Source: SAR324 cluster bacterium
GTDB lineage: Bacteria; SAR324; NAC60-12
NCBI GenBank assembly: GCA_028281495.1
Contig: JANQJU010000014.1
Location: forward strand, 1 to 33,989
Direction: 5' to 3'
Length of the DNA stretch: 33,989 nucleotides
The position numbers and the translations under genes are program-made. This document shows, piece by piece, positions 1 through 7,091 of the stretch (within the stretch, counting starts at the first letter, position 1; every line of letters starts with the position of its first letter). The notes beneath the pieces were generated by a model. It saw only the letters and a program-made list of their open reading frames with translations. It made no database searches and was not told the origin of the DNA.

Positions 1-1
1 C

Positions 2-115
2 GATGGAGAAAAAATTGAGCAATTTAGGTCCAAAACGAAAATAAAGCGACTCATTTACCACAAGTTTCAAACGGTCGATTCTAAACTTGATGACATTGCG
101 TGCCTGCGGGGATGA
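2..115 (+). other. Open frame entering the CRISPR array from the left edge
   Basis: Bases 1-90 hold no CRISPR repeat. One plus-strand frame stays open from the left edge and stops at a TGA (113-115) that lies inside the first, degenerate repeat. The 37 visible residues are basic and lysine-rich (IEQFRSKTKIKRLIYHKF in the middle), and I do not recognise the family. It could be the tail of a gene whose end was replaced by array DNA, or simply chance. No AT-rich leader can be told apart here, although the I-E-type repeat orientation predicts the leader on this side. Confidence 0.2.
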
Positions 116-422
116 CTCGCTGTTTCTTCAGTTTCCTACTCTGAAACAACAGTTTGCCCCGTGCCTGCGGGGATGACTCGTTTGCAGGTTGTGGGATACT
201 CTACCGAAATGCGTTTGCCCCGTGCCTGCGGGGATGACTCGTGCTTTTCTTGCCTCAGGTGTTTCAGCCATCAGTTTGCCCCGTGCCTGCGGGGATGACT
301 CGGTCACGAAAAGCGAACGGTGGACAGTGGAGAAGTTTGCCCCGTGCCTGCGGGGATGACTCGGATCATGGTTTTATTTCGTGGCCGTTAACAAAGTTTG
401 CCCCGTGCCTGCGGGGATGACT
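91..422 (+). CRISPR. Type I-E-like CRISPR array, 6 repeats and 5 spacers, cut by an IS
   Basis: The repeat is 29 nt, begins GTTTGCCCCGTG and ends GGGGATGACTCG, with the GCCCC/GGGGA-type palindrome and 3' handle of I-E repeats. Copies lie at 91-119, 152-180, 213-241, 274-302, 335-363 and 396-422. All five spacers are exactly 32 nt (120-151, 181-212, 242-273, 303-334, 364-395), the usual I-E length. Copies 2-5 are identical. Copy 1 is unrelated over its first eight bases and perfect afterwards, which suggests a recombination breakpoint near 98. Copy 6 is perfect up to GGGGATGAC and then runs into the left end of an IS21-family element at 422. No cas gene is in the window. By repeat orientation crRNA would be transcribed left to right, so spacer 5 is the oldest one preserved. 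Confidence 0.93.
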
Positions 423-470
423 GTTAACGGCCATTTATATTTCCCACATACCGGTCAATAAAAGTTTCCA
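422..470 (+). repeat. IS21-family left terminal repeats
   Basis: The outer repeat TGTTAACGGCCATT begins at 422. An inner repeat CGGTCAATAAAAGTTTCCA lies at 452-470. Both recur inverted at the right end with few changes, which fixes this as the left boundary and places the insertion after GGGGATGAC of the last CRISPR repeat. Confidence 0.85.
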
Positions 471-555
471 TCTTTTCTTGTTGGTTTGAGGTTTTTTCCC
501 TCGCTCCGGCAAGCTAATCTACTTCCTTCCGAATCATCAGCGAAGGAGGTACCGT

Positions 556-888
556 ATGAAAGGATGGAACATGATTCATCAAATCAAGGCCCTTTATGAC
601 GAGGGAGAGGGGCTGTCCAAAAGTGAGATCGCCCGTCGATTAAACATCTCTCGTCCGAAGGTTCGCAAATACCTGAACATGAGCGAATCGGAGATCGTTG
701 CCTATCAACAGGAGAGAGAACGGATGAAAGAACTGGATGGGTATCGACATGTGATGGTGAATATTTTGCAACGTTACCCGAAACTTTCTAGTGGTAAGGT
801 GCGTCGTCAGTTGGAAAGACGGGGGATCGTGGTGGCCGTCTCCCAACGGACCTTGCGTCGGTATGTCGAGCAGTGGAAGCGGGCGTAA
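556..888 (+). pseudogene. istA: IstA transposase, N-terminal fragment (IS21 family)
   Basis: This 110-residue ORF follows a strong ribosome binding site (GAAGGAGGT). It covers only the N-terminal DNA-binding part of an IS21 transposase: a helix-turn-helix around residues 20-40 (SKSEIARRLNISRPKVRKYL), then the second helical segment ending VSQRTLRRYVEQWKRA. Full IstA proteins are about 400-500 residues with a DDE catalytic core, which is wholly missing. The reading frame stops at 886-888 and continues in the same frame into istB coding sequence, so one internal deletion joined the two genes. The product could still bind IS ends but cannot catalyse transposition. Confidence 0.85.
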
Positions 889-1197
889 AGTCGCTCATGC
901 CGGGTATTGAAAAAGCAGATTCAACTCTTGGCCAAGTTTGACCTGCTGATCCTCGATGAACTCGGCTATCTGCCGCTCAATCGCCAAAGCATGTTCAATC
1001 TGTTTCAACTCATCAATCACTTGTATGAGTTCCGCTCCATCGTCTTAACCACCAACAAGAATTTTACCGATTGGAAGGACTTTTTTATGGGGGAAAATGT
1101 CGCGGTGCCTATTGTGGATCGCCTCATTCACCACTCGCACATTTTTATGATGGGGGGAGAAAGTTATCGACTCAAATCCAAGTTGAAAACCGACTAA
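889..1197 (+). pseudogene. istB: IstB ATPase, C-terminal fragment (IS21 family)
   Basis: The frame after the istA stop encodes the C-terminal half of IstB, the AAA+ helper of IS21 transposition. It holds the Walker B segment (LLILDELGYLP), the sensor-like segment SIVLTTNKNFTDW and the usual tail with HSHIFMMGGESYRLK. The Walker A region is lost with the deletion. A TTG at 907 could start a 96-residue product, but no convincing ribosome binding site precedes it. Without the nucleotide-binding loop the product cannot act as an ATPase. Confidence 0.85.
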
Positions 1198-1213
1198 TTT
1201 TTTTAGGATTCAC

Positions 1214-1262
1214 TGGAAACTCTTATTGACCGCCTGCCGGAAAATCTTAATGGCCATTGACA
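1214..1262 (-). repeat. IS21-family right terminal repeats
   Basis: Read on the minus strand, the outer end is TGTCAATGGCCATT (from 1262) and the inner repeat is CGGTCAATAAGAGTTTCCA (1232-1214). The inner repeat matches the left copy at 18 of 19 positions. The outer end also supplies an ATG (1250-1252) that opens the following toxin reading frame. Confidence 0.85.
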
Positions 1263-1480
1263 GGTCTGGCCAGTTCCAATTGACGGACTTTTTGCAAGTG
1301 GTGGCTGCATTAGCAAATGACCATCCCCTTGAAAAACGACATCGGGATCACAACTTGACCGGCAATTGGAGCCACTACCGCGAATGTCACATTCAACCAG
1401 ACTGGTTGCTTATTTACCGATTGGAACCGGGCAAACTCACCCTGGTTAGAACCGGATCACATGCGGAATTGTTTGAGTGA
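1250..1480 (+). pseudogene. YafQ-type RNase toxin, N-terminus replaced by the IS end
   Basis: Downstream of the IS the frame encodes a YafQ/RelE-superfamily mRNA interferase: DHPLEKRHRDHNLTGNW, then RECHIQPDWLLIYRLE and the C-terminal GSHAELFE. In E. coli YafQ the catalytic set includes His50, His63, Asp67, Trp68, His87 and Phe91. Equivalents of His63, Asp67, Trp68, His87 and Phe91 are visible (CHIQPDW; SHAELF). The first codons (ATG GCC ATT GAC) come from the IS right end. Comparison with usual N-termini suggests about a dozen residues missing between SGQFQ and LTDFLQ. No cognate DinJ-type antitoxin gene remains upstream, and an active orphan toxin would be harmful, so I read this as a disabled gene. 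A shortened functional protein cannot be excluded. Confidence 0.7.
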
Positions 1481-1547
1481 TACTCAAAAGGATTCTGGGG
1501 TAGGAATAACGCTTTGCTGGATTTCGGTGGCCAACCAGCTGGCGAGG

Positions 1548-1584
1548 CCTCTATCGAGTATGCTGATAGCAAGACCGATAGAGG
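1548..1584. other. Stem-loop in the gap between toxin fragment and higA
   Basis: CCTCTATCG (1548-1556) pairs perfectly with CGATAGAGG (1576-1584) across a 19-nt loop. A T-rich run follows on the plus strand about 15 bases later. It lies between convergent genes and may end transcription from either side. The rest of 1481-1656 shows no gene. Confidence 0.4.
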
Positions 1585-1656
1585 AGGGGACAGTATCTAT
1601 TTTTTCGTATTCTCTGCAATTTGGACCAGAATGAGGCCGACAGAAACAAGGAGCAA

Positions 1657-1977
1657 TCAAGCCTCCGGAGCCACTTGAGCATAATCAAAAGCCGTAATCT
1701 TATCGATCATCTCAGCACTATCTGAGTGCATGGCATCCCAAAGGTCCAAAGCCGTTTGGAAGTAAAGCCACGTTTCAGGACTGGTTTGAGTGAACTTAGC
1801 CAACCTCAAGGCCATGTCCGCTGTCAATGACCGTTTTCCCCCTACCAATTCATTGATCGTGCGACGAGATACCCCAAGGCGATTGGCCAATTGCTCTTGG
1901 GTCAATTGCAGATCGTTCAAGACTTCTTCTTTGATGTATACCCCTGGATGCAAGGGCCTGTTTTTGGGCAGTAGCAT
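1657..1977 (-). CDS. higA: HigA-family antitoxin
   Basis: This 106-residue XRE-type protein has the HigA signature: N-terminal RPLHPGVYIKEEVLNDLQLTQEQLA, a helix-turn-helix about residues 25-46 (LANRLGVSRRTINELVGGKR), and a C-terminal segment rich in the usual LAKFTQTSPETWLYFQTALDLW. HigA binds and neutralises HigB and represses their shared promoter. The partner lies 64 bp upstream on the same strand, giving the toxin-first order typical of higBA. The length is normal for the family and the gene looks intact. Confidence 0.88.
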   Translation of the reverse strand: MLLPKNRPLHPGVYIKEEVLNDLQLTQEQLANRLGVSRRTINELVGGKRSLTADMALRLAKFTQTSPETWLYFQTALDLWDAMHSDSAEMIDKITAFDYAQVAPEA

Positions 1978-2041
1978 AGGGTTAATCCTTCAATGATTGA
2001 GTGTTTCTAGGATCGTTTACTATGGATTGGCCCTATCTTGT

Positions 2042-2383
2042 TCAATTCCAAGGCTTAGAAAAGCCCCCTTCTGGAATTCGCTCAAGATCGATGTCCCACG
2101 CATGAATGGAACTTTTCCATTGGAACGTGAGCCAATACTCATAGCTGTTGATCCATAAGCAATAACGGGTTTCTGATTCCGTGATTGAGATGGTATGGAC
2201 CCGATAAAGTGGATTGCGCTGCAATTCTTCCAAAGTGTGTGACGCTAGCAACATCCCTAAGCGCACCTTGGCTTTTTTTGCATCGACGCCAAGCCGTTGG
2301 CTAATCTCCCGAATTTCCCATTCGGCACAGTTGAATAGTTCCCAGGCAAGGGAATCTGGTTTGATTCTTTGGTATAGGGTCAT
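2042..2383 (-). CDS. higB: HigB/RelE-like toxin
   Basis: This 113-residue protein precedes higA in one transcription unit. The middle and C-terminus follow the HigB/RelE fold pattern: a helical stretch AKVRLGMLLASHTLEELQRNP, then the strand series RVHTISI, YCLWINSYEYWLTFQW and AWDIDLERI, matching the HigB order of helices followed by a basic or aromatic beta sheet that ends near a D-x-D/E motif. HigB cleaves mRNA on the ribosome. The N-terminal 25 residues are not typical, so the assignment rests on the C-terminal pattern and the genetic pairing. Some residues of usual HigB active sites are not obvious. Confidence 0.65.
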   Translation of the reverse strand: MTLYQRIKPDSLAWELFNCAEWEIREISQRLGVDAKKAKVRLGMLLASHTLEELQRNPLYRVHTISITESETRYCLWINSYEYWLTFQWKSSIHAWDIDLERIPEGGFSKPWN

Positions 2384-2493
2384 ATTGCCTCATCAAAGCA
2401 TGGTTATTTGTGCCCCACCGTACATTTATTTTATTCATAGTGACCTCGTATTTGTAGACAAAAAGCGTACCTCTCCACACTCCAATTATACTA

Positions 2494-2514
2494 TGTAACG
2501 CATGTGGTTACATT
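2494..2514. promoter_or_regulatory. Palindrome upstream of higBA, candidate HigA operator
   Basis: ATGTAAC (2494-2500) and GTTACAT (2508-2514) form a perfect 7-bp inverted repeat with a 7-bp centre, about 110 bp before the toxin start. HigA-type regulators bind such palindromes at their own promoters. The assignment is inferred from position and symmetry only. Confidence 0.4.
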
Positions 2515-2610
2515 AGCAATCAAATGAACACTTGTAAAGTATTCGTATTTTTAGGTGTTGGGATCACGAGGTCTCAATCCATCCAAAAAAAACCTGCAGG
2601 AAGGTGAATT

Positions 2611-2918
2611 TTCAATCCCTCCGATCTTCTTCCGGCATTCCCTTAAGATCTGCCAAAAATTGTTGCCAGTGCTCTGGCTGCAATTGAAGATTTCCTTGTG
2701 GTGGAATCACGGTCACTTGAAGCAGCGATGGCGCGCCTACAACCTGGGAAAAAAGAAACATCGCTCTGGGTTTTTACTCGAATTCCATACCGATTAAGAA
2801 AGGAAAGGCGTTTCCTCAATGTGAGTTTGGAACGACCAACCGGATGAGCTTTAATCGACAAGATGAGTTTGGTGGCCTAGATTGGTATGAAGAACTAGAA
2901 GAAGCAGGGTTTATATAG
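2611..2918 (+). pseudogene. Broken unidentified coding fragment
   Basis: One plus frame reads coherently from about 2611 to 2844 apart from a TAA at 2644-2646: FNPSDLLPAFP, stop, then DLPKIVASALAAIEDFLVVE and LWVFTRIPYRLRKERRFLNV, ending at a TGA (2845-2847). An overlapping ATG (2844) continues in the next frame as MSFNRQDEFGGLDWYEELEE to a TAG at 2918. The amino-acid composition looks genic, but the frame is interrupted at least twice and no family is recognised. The opposite-strand ORF over the same bases is a shadow. Confidence 0.4.
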
Positions 2919-2921
2919 TTT

Positions 2922-3159
2922 ATGTCTCAACAAATCCACCACCTGCTGGACCAGCTTTGTCTGGCTCAACGAAGCCACTGCGGAGCATGTGACCGATGTC
3001 AACACAGATCGAGGTGGGCTGATTTCTTTGGAATACCAAACCGCCATCGAACATGATGGGGCGATTCAATTTTTTCTCAAGTCAGTGCTGCCACATCGAC
3101 CCCAAGAAAAACTATGCATAATCATAGGTTCTTCTACTAAATCAGAGAGTAGTGAATAA
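2922..3159 (+). pseudogene. Broken unidentified coding fragment
   Basis: An ATG at 2922 opens a short frame (MSQQIHHLLDQL). A shift near 2956 gives a second frame reading SFVWLNEATAEHVTDVNTDR, then LISLEYQTAIEHDGAIQFFL, down to a TAA at 3157-3159. The two segments look like one gene with a frameshift. I do not recognise the family. Together with the previous fragment this explains most of the apparently empty 2.5-3.2 kb. I see nothing further up to 3297. Confidence 0.35.
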
Positions 3160-3297
3160 TTGAGTAGTCAGTCACATTGCCTTTATCAGTTCAAGAGCGT
3201 CACTACCCAAAAGAGTCGCCCCGATTAAGGCTTCCATTCCTTAGCCGCTTGTTCCATCATGGATTCCATCTACTGACCATTACTTGCAAAAGGCCCC

Positions 3298-4866
3298 ATG
3301 CAACCACAACCCCTACCCATTGGCCTCCAAACATTCCGAGACATCCGAGAAGGCGGATTCCTCTATATCGATAAAACTGAGCACCTTTATCACTTAGTGC
3401 ATCGTATCGGAGCCTATTTTTTATCGAGACCCCGGCGCTTTGGGAAATCCACCCTCATCTCGACTTTGGAAGAAATCTTCTTGGGAAATCGTGAGTTGTT
3501 TCACGGACTCTGGATCGAGCAATCGGATTATTCTTGGCATCCCTATCCAGTGATTCGAATCGATTTCAATGATTATAAACCTTCCGTCCCTCTGGAAAAG
3601 TACCTCCAAAAAGTCGTTTCCGATATTGCCCAAGAACACGACCTCACCCTGCCCGACGATTTGGACTACGGAGATCAGTTCAAAGCATTGATCCAGCAAG
3701 CAGCCAAGCAGTCCCCCGCATCAAAAGTCGTTTTGTTGGTTGACGAATACGATAAGCCATTGATCGAAGTCCTCACCGAAACAGAACGAGCCGTCGCTCA
3801 ACAAAAAATCCTTAAAGGGTTTTATAGTGTCATCAAGTCCGTGGATGCCCAACTTCAGTTTGTGTTCTTAACCGGAGTTAGCAAATTCTCACATGTCGGT
3901 GTGTTTTCGGGGTTGAATCATTTGACTGATTTGAGTCGATTACCTCGATACGCTGACCTGCTTGGCTTGACCCACGATGAACTCAAAGTTAGTTGTGAAC
4001 CCCACATACACAACCTTGCAGAAGCCTATGGGTTGACGTTCGAACAAACGTTGAAAAAGATTCGTCACTACTACAACGGGTACCGATTCAGCTTACGGGA
4101 CTGCCAAGTTTATAATCCGTTTTCCACTTTGCAGGTCTTGGAACACCAGGTCTTCAAATATTTCTGGTTCGAAACCGGCACCCCTACGTTTTTGATCCAA
4201 TTGATCCGATCTCGTAATTTTGATCTCACACGGCTCGACCAACTAGAACTCAAGGAATCTGCGTTCTCCGCTTATGATGTGGAGCAATTACAACTTCCGG
4301 CACTGTTGTTTCAAACAGGTTATCTGACCATTCAAAACTACGATTCTCAATTTGAGTTTTATCGCCTGGGTTATCCGAATCTCGAAGTTCGAGAAGCTTT
4401 CACACAAAATCTACTCAATAGTTTCTTTACTCCAGAACACTTCTTCGACCAAACCCCCTTGCACCATATGCTTCGTGCCTTGCAAAATGCCGATATGGAT
4501 GCCTTTTTTCAAAACCTCACTACCCTGTTTGCAACCATTCCCTACGATATCCAAATCCCCTTAGAACGTTACTATCAGTCGATTTTTTACCTGACCTTCA
4601 CGTTAATCGGAGTCCATATCCAAGCGGAGATTCGGACTAACCGAGGACGCATTGACATTGTGTTGGAAACGGACTCGACCACTTTCCTATTTGAATTCAA
4701 GTTCGATGGAACCGCTCAGGAAGCCATGGACCAAATCCACCAACAAGGTTACGCCGAAAAGTATCAAGCAACACAAAAGTCGTTGCTATTGATTGGGGCC
4801 AATTTTGATGGAAAAACGCGCAATGTCGGAGAATACTTGGTGGAGAGACAACGAGCCGACCTATGA
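3298..4866 (+). CDS. AAA-ATPase-like protein with PD-(D/E)XK nuclease C-terminus
   Basis: This 522-residue protein belongs to the AAA-ATPase-like/DUF1703 family (PF09820 plus PF08011). The N-terminus has the family start FRDIREGGFLYIDKTEHLY. A P-loop follows within SRPRRFGKSTLISTL (about residues 42-56), then Walker B LLVDEYDKPL near 148-157 and the sensor FLTGVSKF near 186. The C-terminal part carries a restriction-nuclease-like D...E-x-K arrangement (GRIDIVLE...FLFEFKFD) and QGYAEKYQ. These proteins occur in many copies in some genomes, and a mobile or defence function is suspected but not established. The stop overlaps the start of the next gene (ATGA), so the two are translationally coupled. 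Domain order and length are normal. Confidence 0.85.
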   Translation: MQPQPLPIGLQTFRDIREGGFLYIDKTEHLYHLVHRIGAYFLSRPRRFGKSTLISTLEEIFLGNRELFHGLWIEQSDYSWHPYPVIRIDFNDYKPSVPLEKYLQKVVSDIAQEHDLTLPDDLDYGDQFKALIQQAAKQSPASKVVLLVDEYDKPLIEVLTETERAVAQQKILKGFYSVIKSVDAQLQFVFLTGVSKFSHVGVFSGLNHLTDLSRLPRYADLLGLTHDELKVSCEPHIHNLAEAYGLTFEQTLKKIRHYYNGYRFSLRDCQVYNPFSTLQVLEHQVFKYFWFETGTPTFLIQLIRSRNFDLTRLDQLELKESAFSAYDVEQLQLPALLFQTGYLTIQNYDSQFEFYRLGYPNLEVREAFTQNLLNSFFTPEHFFDQTPLHHMLRALQNADMDAFFQNLTTLFATIPYDIQIPLERYYQSIFYLTFTLIGVHIQAEIRTNRGRIDIVLETDSTTFLFEFKFDGTAQEAMDQIHQQGYAEKYQATQKSLLLIGANFDGKTRNVGEYLVERQRADL

Positions 4867-5732
4867 CCTTAGACCAATTACACATTGTCCAAACGATTGT
4901 GGAGGCTGGTGGGTTTCGGGCAGCCTCGGCTAAACTGCACTTAACGCAGTCGGCAGTTAGTCAGGCAGTGAAAAAGCTGGAAGAGAATCTCGGATTTCCG
5001 ATCTTTTCGCGGGAAGGGTATCGCCCTACTCTCACGCCGCAAGGCCAGACCATTTACGAGAAAAGTAAAACCTTATTGCGCAACGCCGATGACCTCAAAT
5101 TGACGGCTTCCTTGTTAGCAGCGGGAGAAGAAGCCCAACTCACCATCGCTGTCAATTCGGTGGTTCCGTTTGATCAAATATCGGCTTGGGTGAAACGCTG
5201 TCGTGACGAATATCCGCATACCCGCTTTATCATCGAAAAACACAATCTCCAGGGAAGCAATGAAAAACTCCTCAAAAACGCGGTGGATTTAGCCTTCACC
5301 GAGGTGCGACATCCACGATCCCAACTCGAGTTCTGCCCCATCTCTAAAGTCCATTTTCTGGCAGTCGCCGCGCCGAGCGTTCCCCTAGTACACCTCAAAC
5401 GAAAACTCACCGAAGATGATCTCGCCGATTTTGTTCAAATTCTCGTGAAAGATAGTAGTCAGGGCAAAGCGTCCAGTGTGGGTGTCTTGGATACGGTACG
5501 CCATTGGTACGTCGATGATTTTGAAATTCGGAAGCATCTCATGATGGAGGGGTTGGGTTGGGGACGGATGCCTGTGCATCTCATCCAACGTGAATTGGAT
5601 GCGGGGCTACTGGTTCCTTTCGACGTACTTTCTGACCCCAACCTTGAAGTGAACATCATGATTGCCCGCCGCAATGACATCCCGCACGGTCCCGTATCCA
5701 CCTTCTTTTGGGATATGTGTGTAGCTAGCTAA
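4863..5732 (+). CDS. LysR-family transcriptional regulator
   Basis: This 289-residue LysR regulator has its winged helix-turn-helix at residues 4-62 (LDQLHIVQTIVEAGGFRAAS, then LTQSAVSQAVKKLEENLGF and FSREGYRPTLTPQG) and an inducer-binding domain from about 90. The start overlaps the preceding ATPase gene by four bases, an unusual partnership for a LysR gene. It is convergent with the exported-protein operon that ends at 5754, so there is no shared divergent promoter to suggest a target. The inducer is unknown. The final domain, with an acidic EVNIMIARRND segment, is complete. Confidence 0.9.
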   Translation: MTLDQLHIVQTIVEAGGFRAASAKLHLTQSAVSQAVKKLEENLGFPIFSREGYRPTLTPQGQTIYEKSKTLLRNADDLKLTASLLAAGEEAQLTIAVNSVVPFDQISAWVKRCRDEYPHTRFIIEKHNLQGSNEKLLKNAVDLAFTEVRHPRSQLEFCPISKVHFLAVAAPSVPLVHLKRKLTEDDLADFVQILVKDSSQGKASSVGVLDTVRHWYVDDFEIRKHLMMEGLGWGRMPVHLIQRELDAGLLVPFDVLSDPNLEVNIMIARRNDIPHGPVSTFFWDMCVAS

Positions 5733-5753
5733 GTGCGGCTGGCTAAGTGTAGA

Positions 5754-6986
5754 TTACGGAATCACTTGAAACGGAATTCTCACGCTCTTGTTTTCAATCA
5801 CCCGTTCGGCTTGATCCGCAGGACGATCAAACAAACCATACAAATTGTTTCCAGCGATATCTTCCAACCGTGCGTCCACATGGATCGAATACTCCCCACT
5901 GTCCCACACGTTCTCCGGTACCCATCGCCACACTGTTTCTCCTTGATCTAAAACAGCTTTTCCACGAACTATTTGCCCTTGCGCATCACGAATCTGAATA
6001 AACCATCGGGCCAATACCTGATCCAAAGCTGCTGGGAACCGCAGGGTCAACGACTGGTGTGTTTGCGAAGGTGGTGGGGAAACTTCCCACGCATCCACAT
6101 TCGGAGGTGTGAGATCTGCTGAGGTGATTCGAAAGTGCTTGGTAAATGAAGTTTGTAGCGGTTCGCCATAAGCATCGTTCCACATCGAATCAATCACCAA
6201 GCGATACTGCTCTCCGACATTCAAAGCTCTTCCCAGTTCTTCATGGGCACGCAGTCCGGTTTTCACACGACCGGGGTCAAATAATAGGGTTAATCGTGTC
6301 ATCGACGGATCCCATAGTTCTTCAACCGTATCTAAAAACACTCCCGGCACTTCTCGGTTATCGCCATTCTTCAAGTGGATATGTTGTAAGGCTTGGCCTG
6401 CGCGCATGGGGGCTGAAAAATAGATATAAAAGCGTAACAAATTCTCCGGCAAAACATCTGCCGAAGGATACACTTGCGTGATCCGTGTTGGTGGACGTTG
6501 GGGTTGAGTAGTCTGGAACCGCATCATCAACGGTGCAGCTTCCACAACCGATGAATCGTTAGCCATCGGCAAAGACAACAGCTTTTGAAAGCGAGAATGG
6601 TGGAAGACCGCTGTATACTGTTGGCCTTCCATCAAAGGAAACTGAGGAATGAATCGCAGCGTCTCTGATTCGAGTTGATAAGTGCCCAACATGGATGTTT
6701 TTTGAGCAAGATCCTTTTCAGAAACCTCTCCCACAAACACTGAAAACACACTCTGCCATTGTGCCCTCGAAATCTTACTCTCAGCACGTTTTTGGAGCTG
6801 TTGAAGTTGTTGTAGATGATCGACCGGCAATCCCTTCACATCAAATGTATGATAGTGGGGGGCTTGAGAATCTGCCTGATGAAGGTGAATGGAATGGTTT
6901 TCCATTGCCACCAGCGGGTTCGCCAAAACACAAAAGAAAACGCTAATGCCCCCCATCAAGAGCAACTCCCAACATCGTTTCAACAT
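5754..6986 (-). CDS. Exported protein of unknown function
   Basis: I chose the ATG at 6986, which has AAGAGA seven bases upstream; the longer frame up to 7079 adds a non-signal-like N-terminus. The 410-residue product starts MLKRCWELLLMGGISVFFCV and reads as a signal peptide with cleavage near ANPLVA-ME. The mature part is beta-rich, with segments resembling Ig-like folds (LLRFYIYFSAPMRAGQALQH; SLTLRFPAALDQVLARW; YSIHVDARLEDIAGN). Similar exported proteins occur in several phyla with unassigned roles. The preceding minus-strand gene ends 105 bp upstream, so the two are likely co-transcribed. No catalytic motif is visible. Confidence 0.7.
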   Translation of the reverse strand: MLKRCWELLLMGGISVFFCVLANPLVAMENHSIHLHQADSQAPHYHTFDVKGLPVDHLQQLQQLQKRAESKISRAQWQSVFSVFVGEVSEKDLAQKTSMLGTYQLESETLRFIPQFPLMEGQQYTAVFHHSRFQKLLSLPMANDSSVVEAAPLMMRFQTTQPQRPPTRITQVYPSADVLPENLLRFYIYFSAPMRAGQALQHIHLKNGDNREVPGVFLDTVEELWDPSMTRLTLLFDPGRVKTGLRAHEELGRALNVGEQYRLVIDSMWNDAYGEPLQTSFTKHFRITSADLTPPNVDAWEVSPPPSQTHQSLTLRFPAALDQVLARWFIQIRDAQGQIVRGKAVLDQGETVWRWVPENVWDSGEYSIHVDARLEDIAGNNLYGLFDRPADQAERVIENKSVRIPFQVIP

Positions 6987-7091
6987 GACCATTTCTCTTA
7001 TCCACAAAAAGGTGAATACAATGAAATCCCCCCTTTCATATTCCTCATGCTTGGAAAGCGGGGGATTCGTTATATGCAAATGAAGGTATGC

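Larger units (their letters stand above)
422..1262 (+). mobile_element. IS21-family element with a large internal deletion
   Basis: The element is 841 bp, against more than 2 kb for typical IS21 members. It is bounded by TGTTAACGGCCA (422-433) and the inverse of TGTCAATGGCCA (1251-1262), the TGT...GGCCA-type ends seen in this family. The ends share further internal terminal repeats. Inside, only the N-terminal part of istA and the C-terminal part of istB survive, joined in the same frame with one stop between them, so most of the transposase and the ATP-binding half of IstB are gone. The element cannot transpose alone. The left flank is a CRISPR repeat (GGGGATGAC) and the right flank is a toxin gene (GGTCTGGCC). 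No target-site duplication joins them, so the flanks were probably brought together by IS-linked deletion or recombination. Confidence 0.85.

Noticed and set aside
364..395. Spacer 5 as the real right end of a second IS copy
   Set aside because: It is a normal 32-nt spacer with perfect repeats on both sides, and the IS similarity covers only 12 bases.
2494..2514. Transcription terminator upstream of higBA
   Set aside because: The stem is short and no T-run follows on either strand; an operator is the better reading.
2643..2861. Minus-strand 72-residue ORF
   Set aside because: The opposite strand reads as a coherent though broken gene, while this frame is rich in Arg and Ser with no start signal.
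3177..3374. 65-residue plus-strand ORF before the ATPase gene
   Set aside because: It is proline, histidine and arginine-rich, overlaps the true ATPase start and lacks a ribosome binding site.
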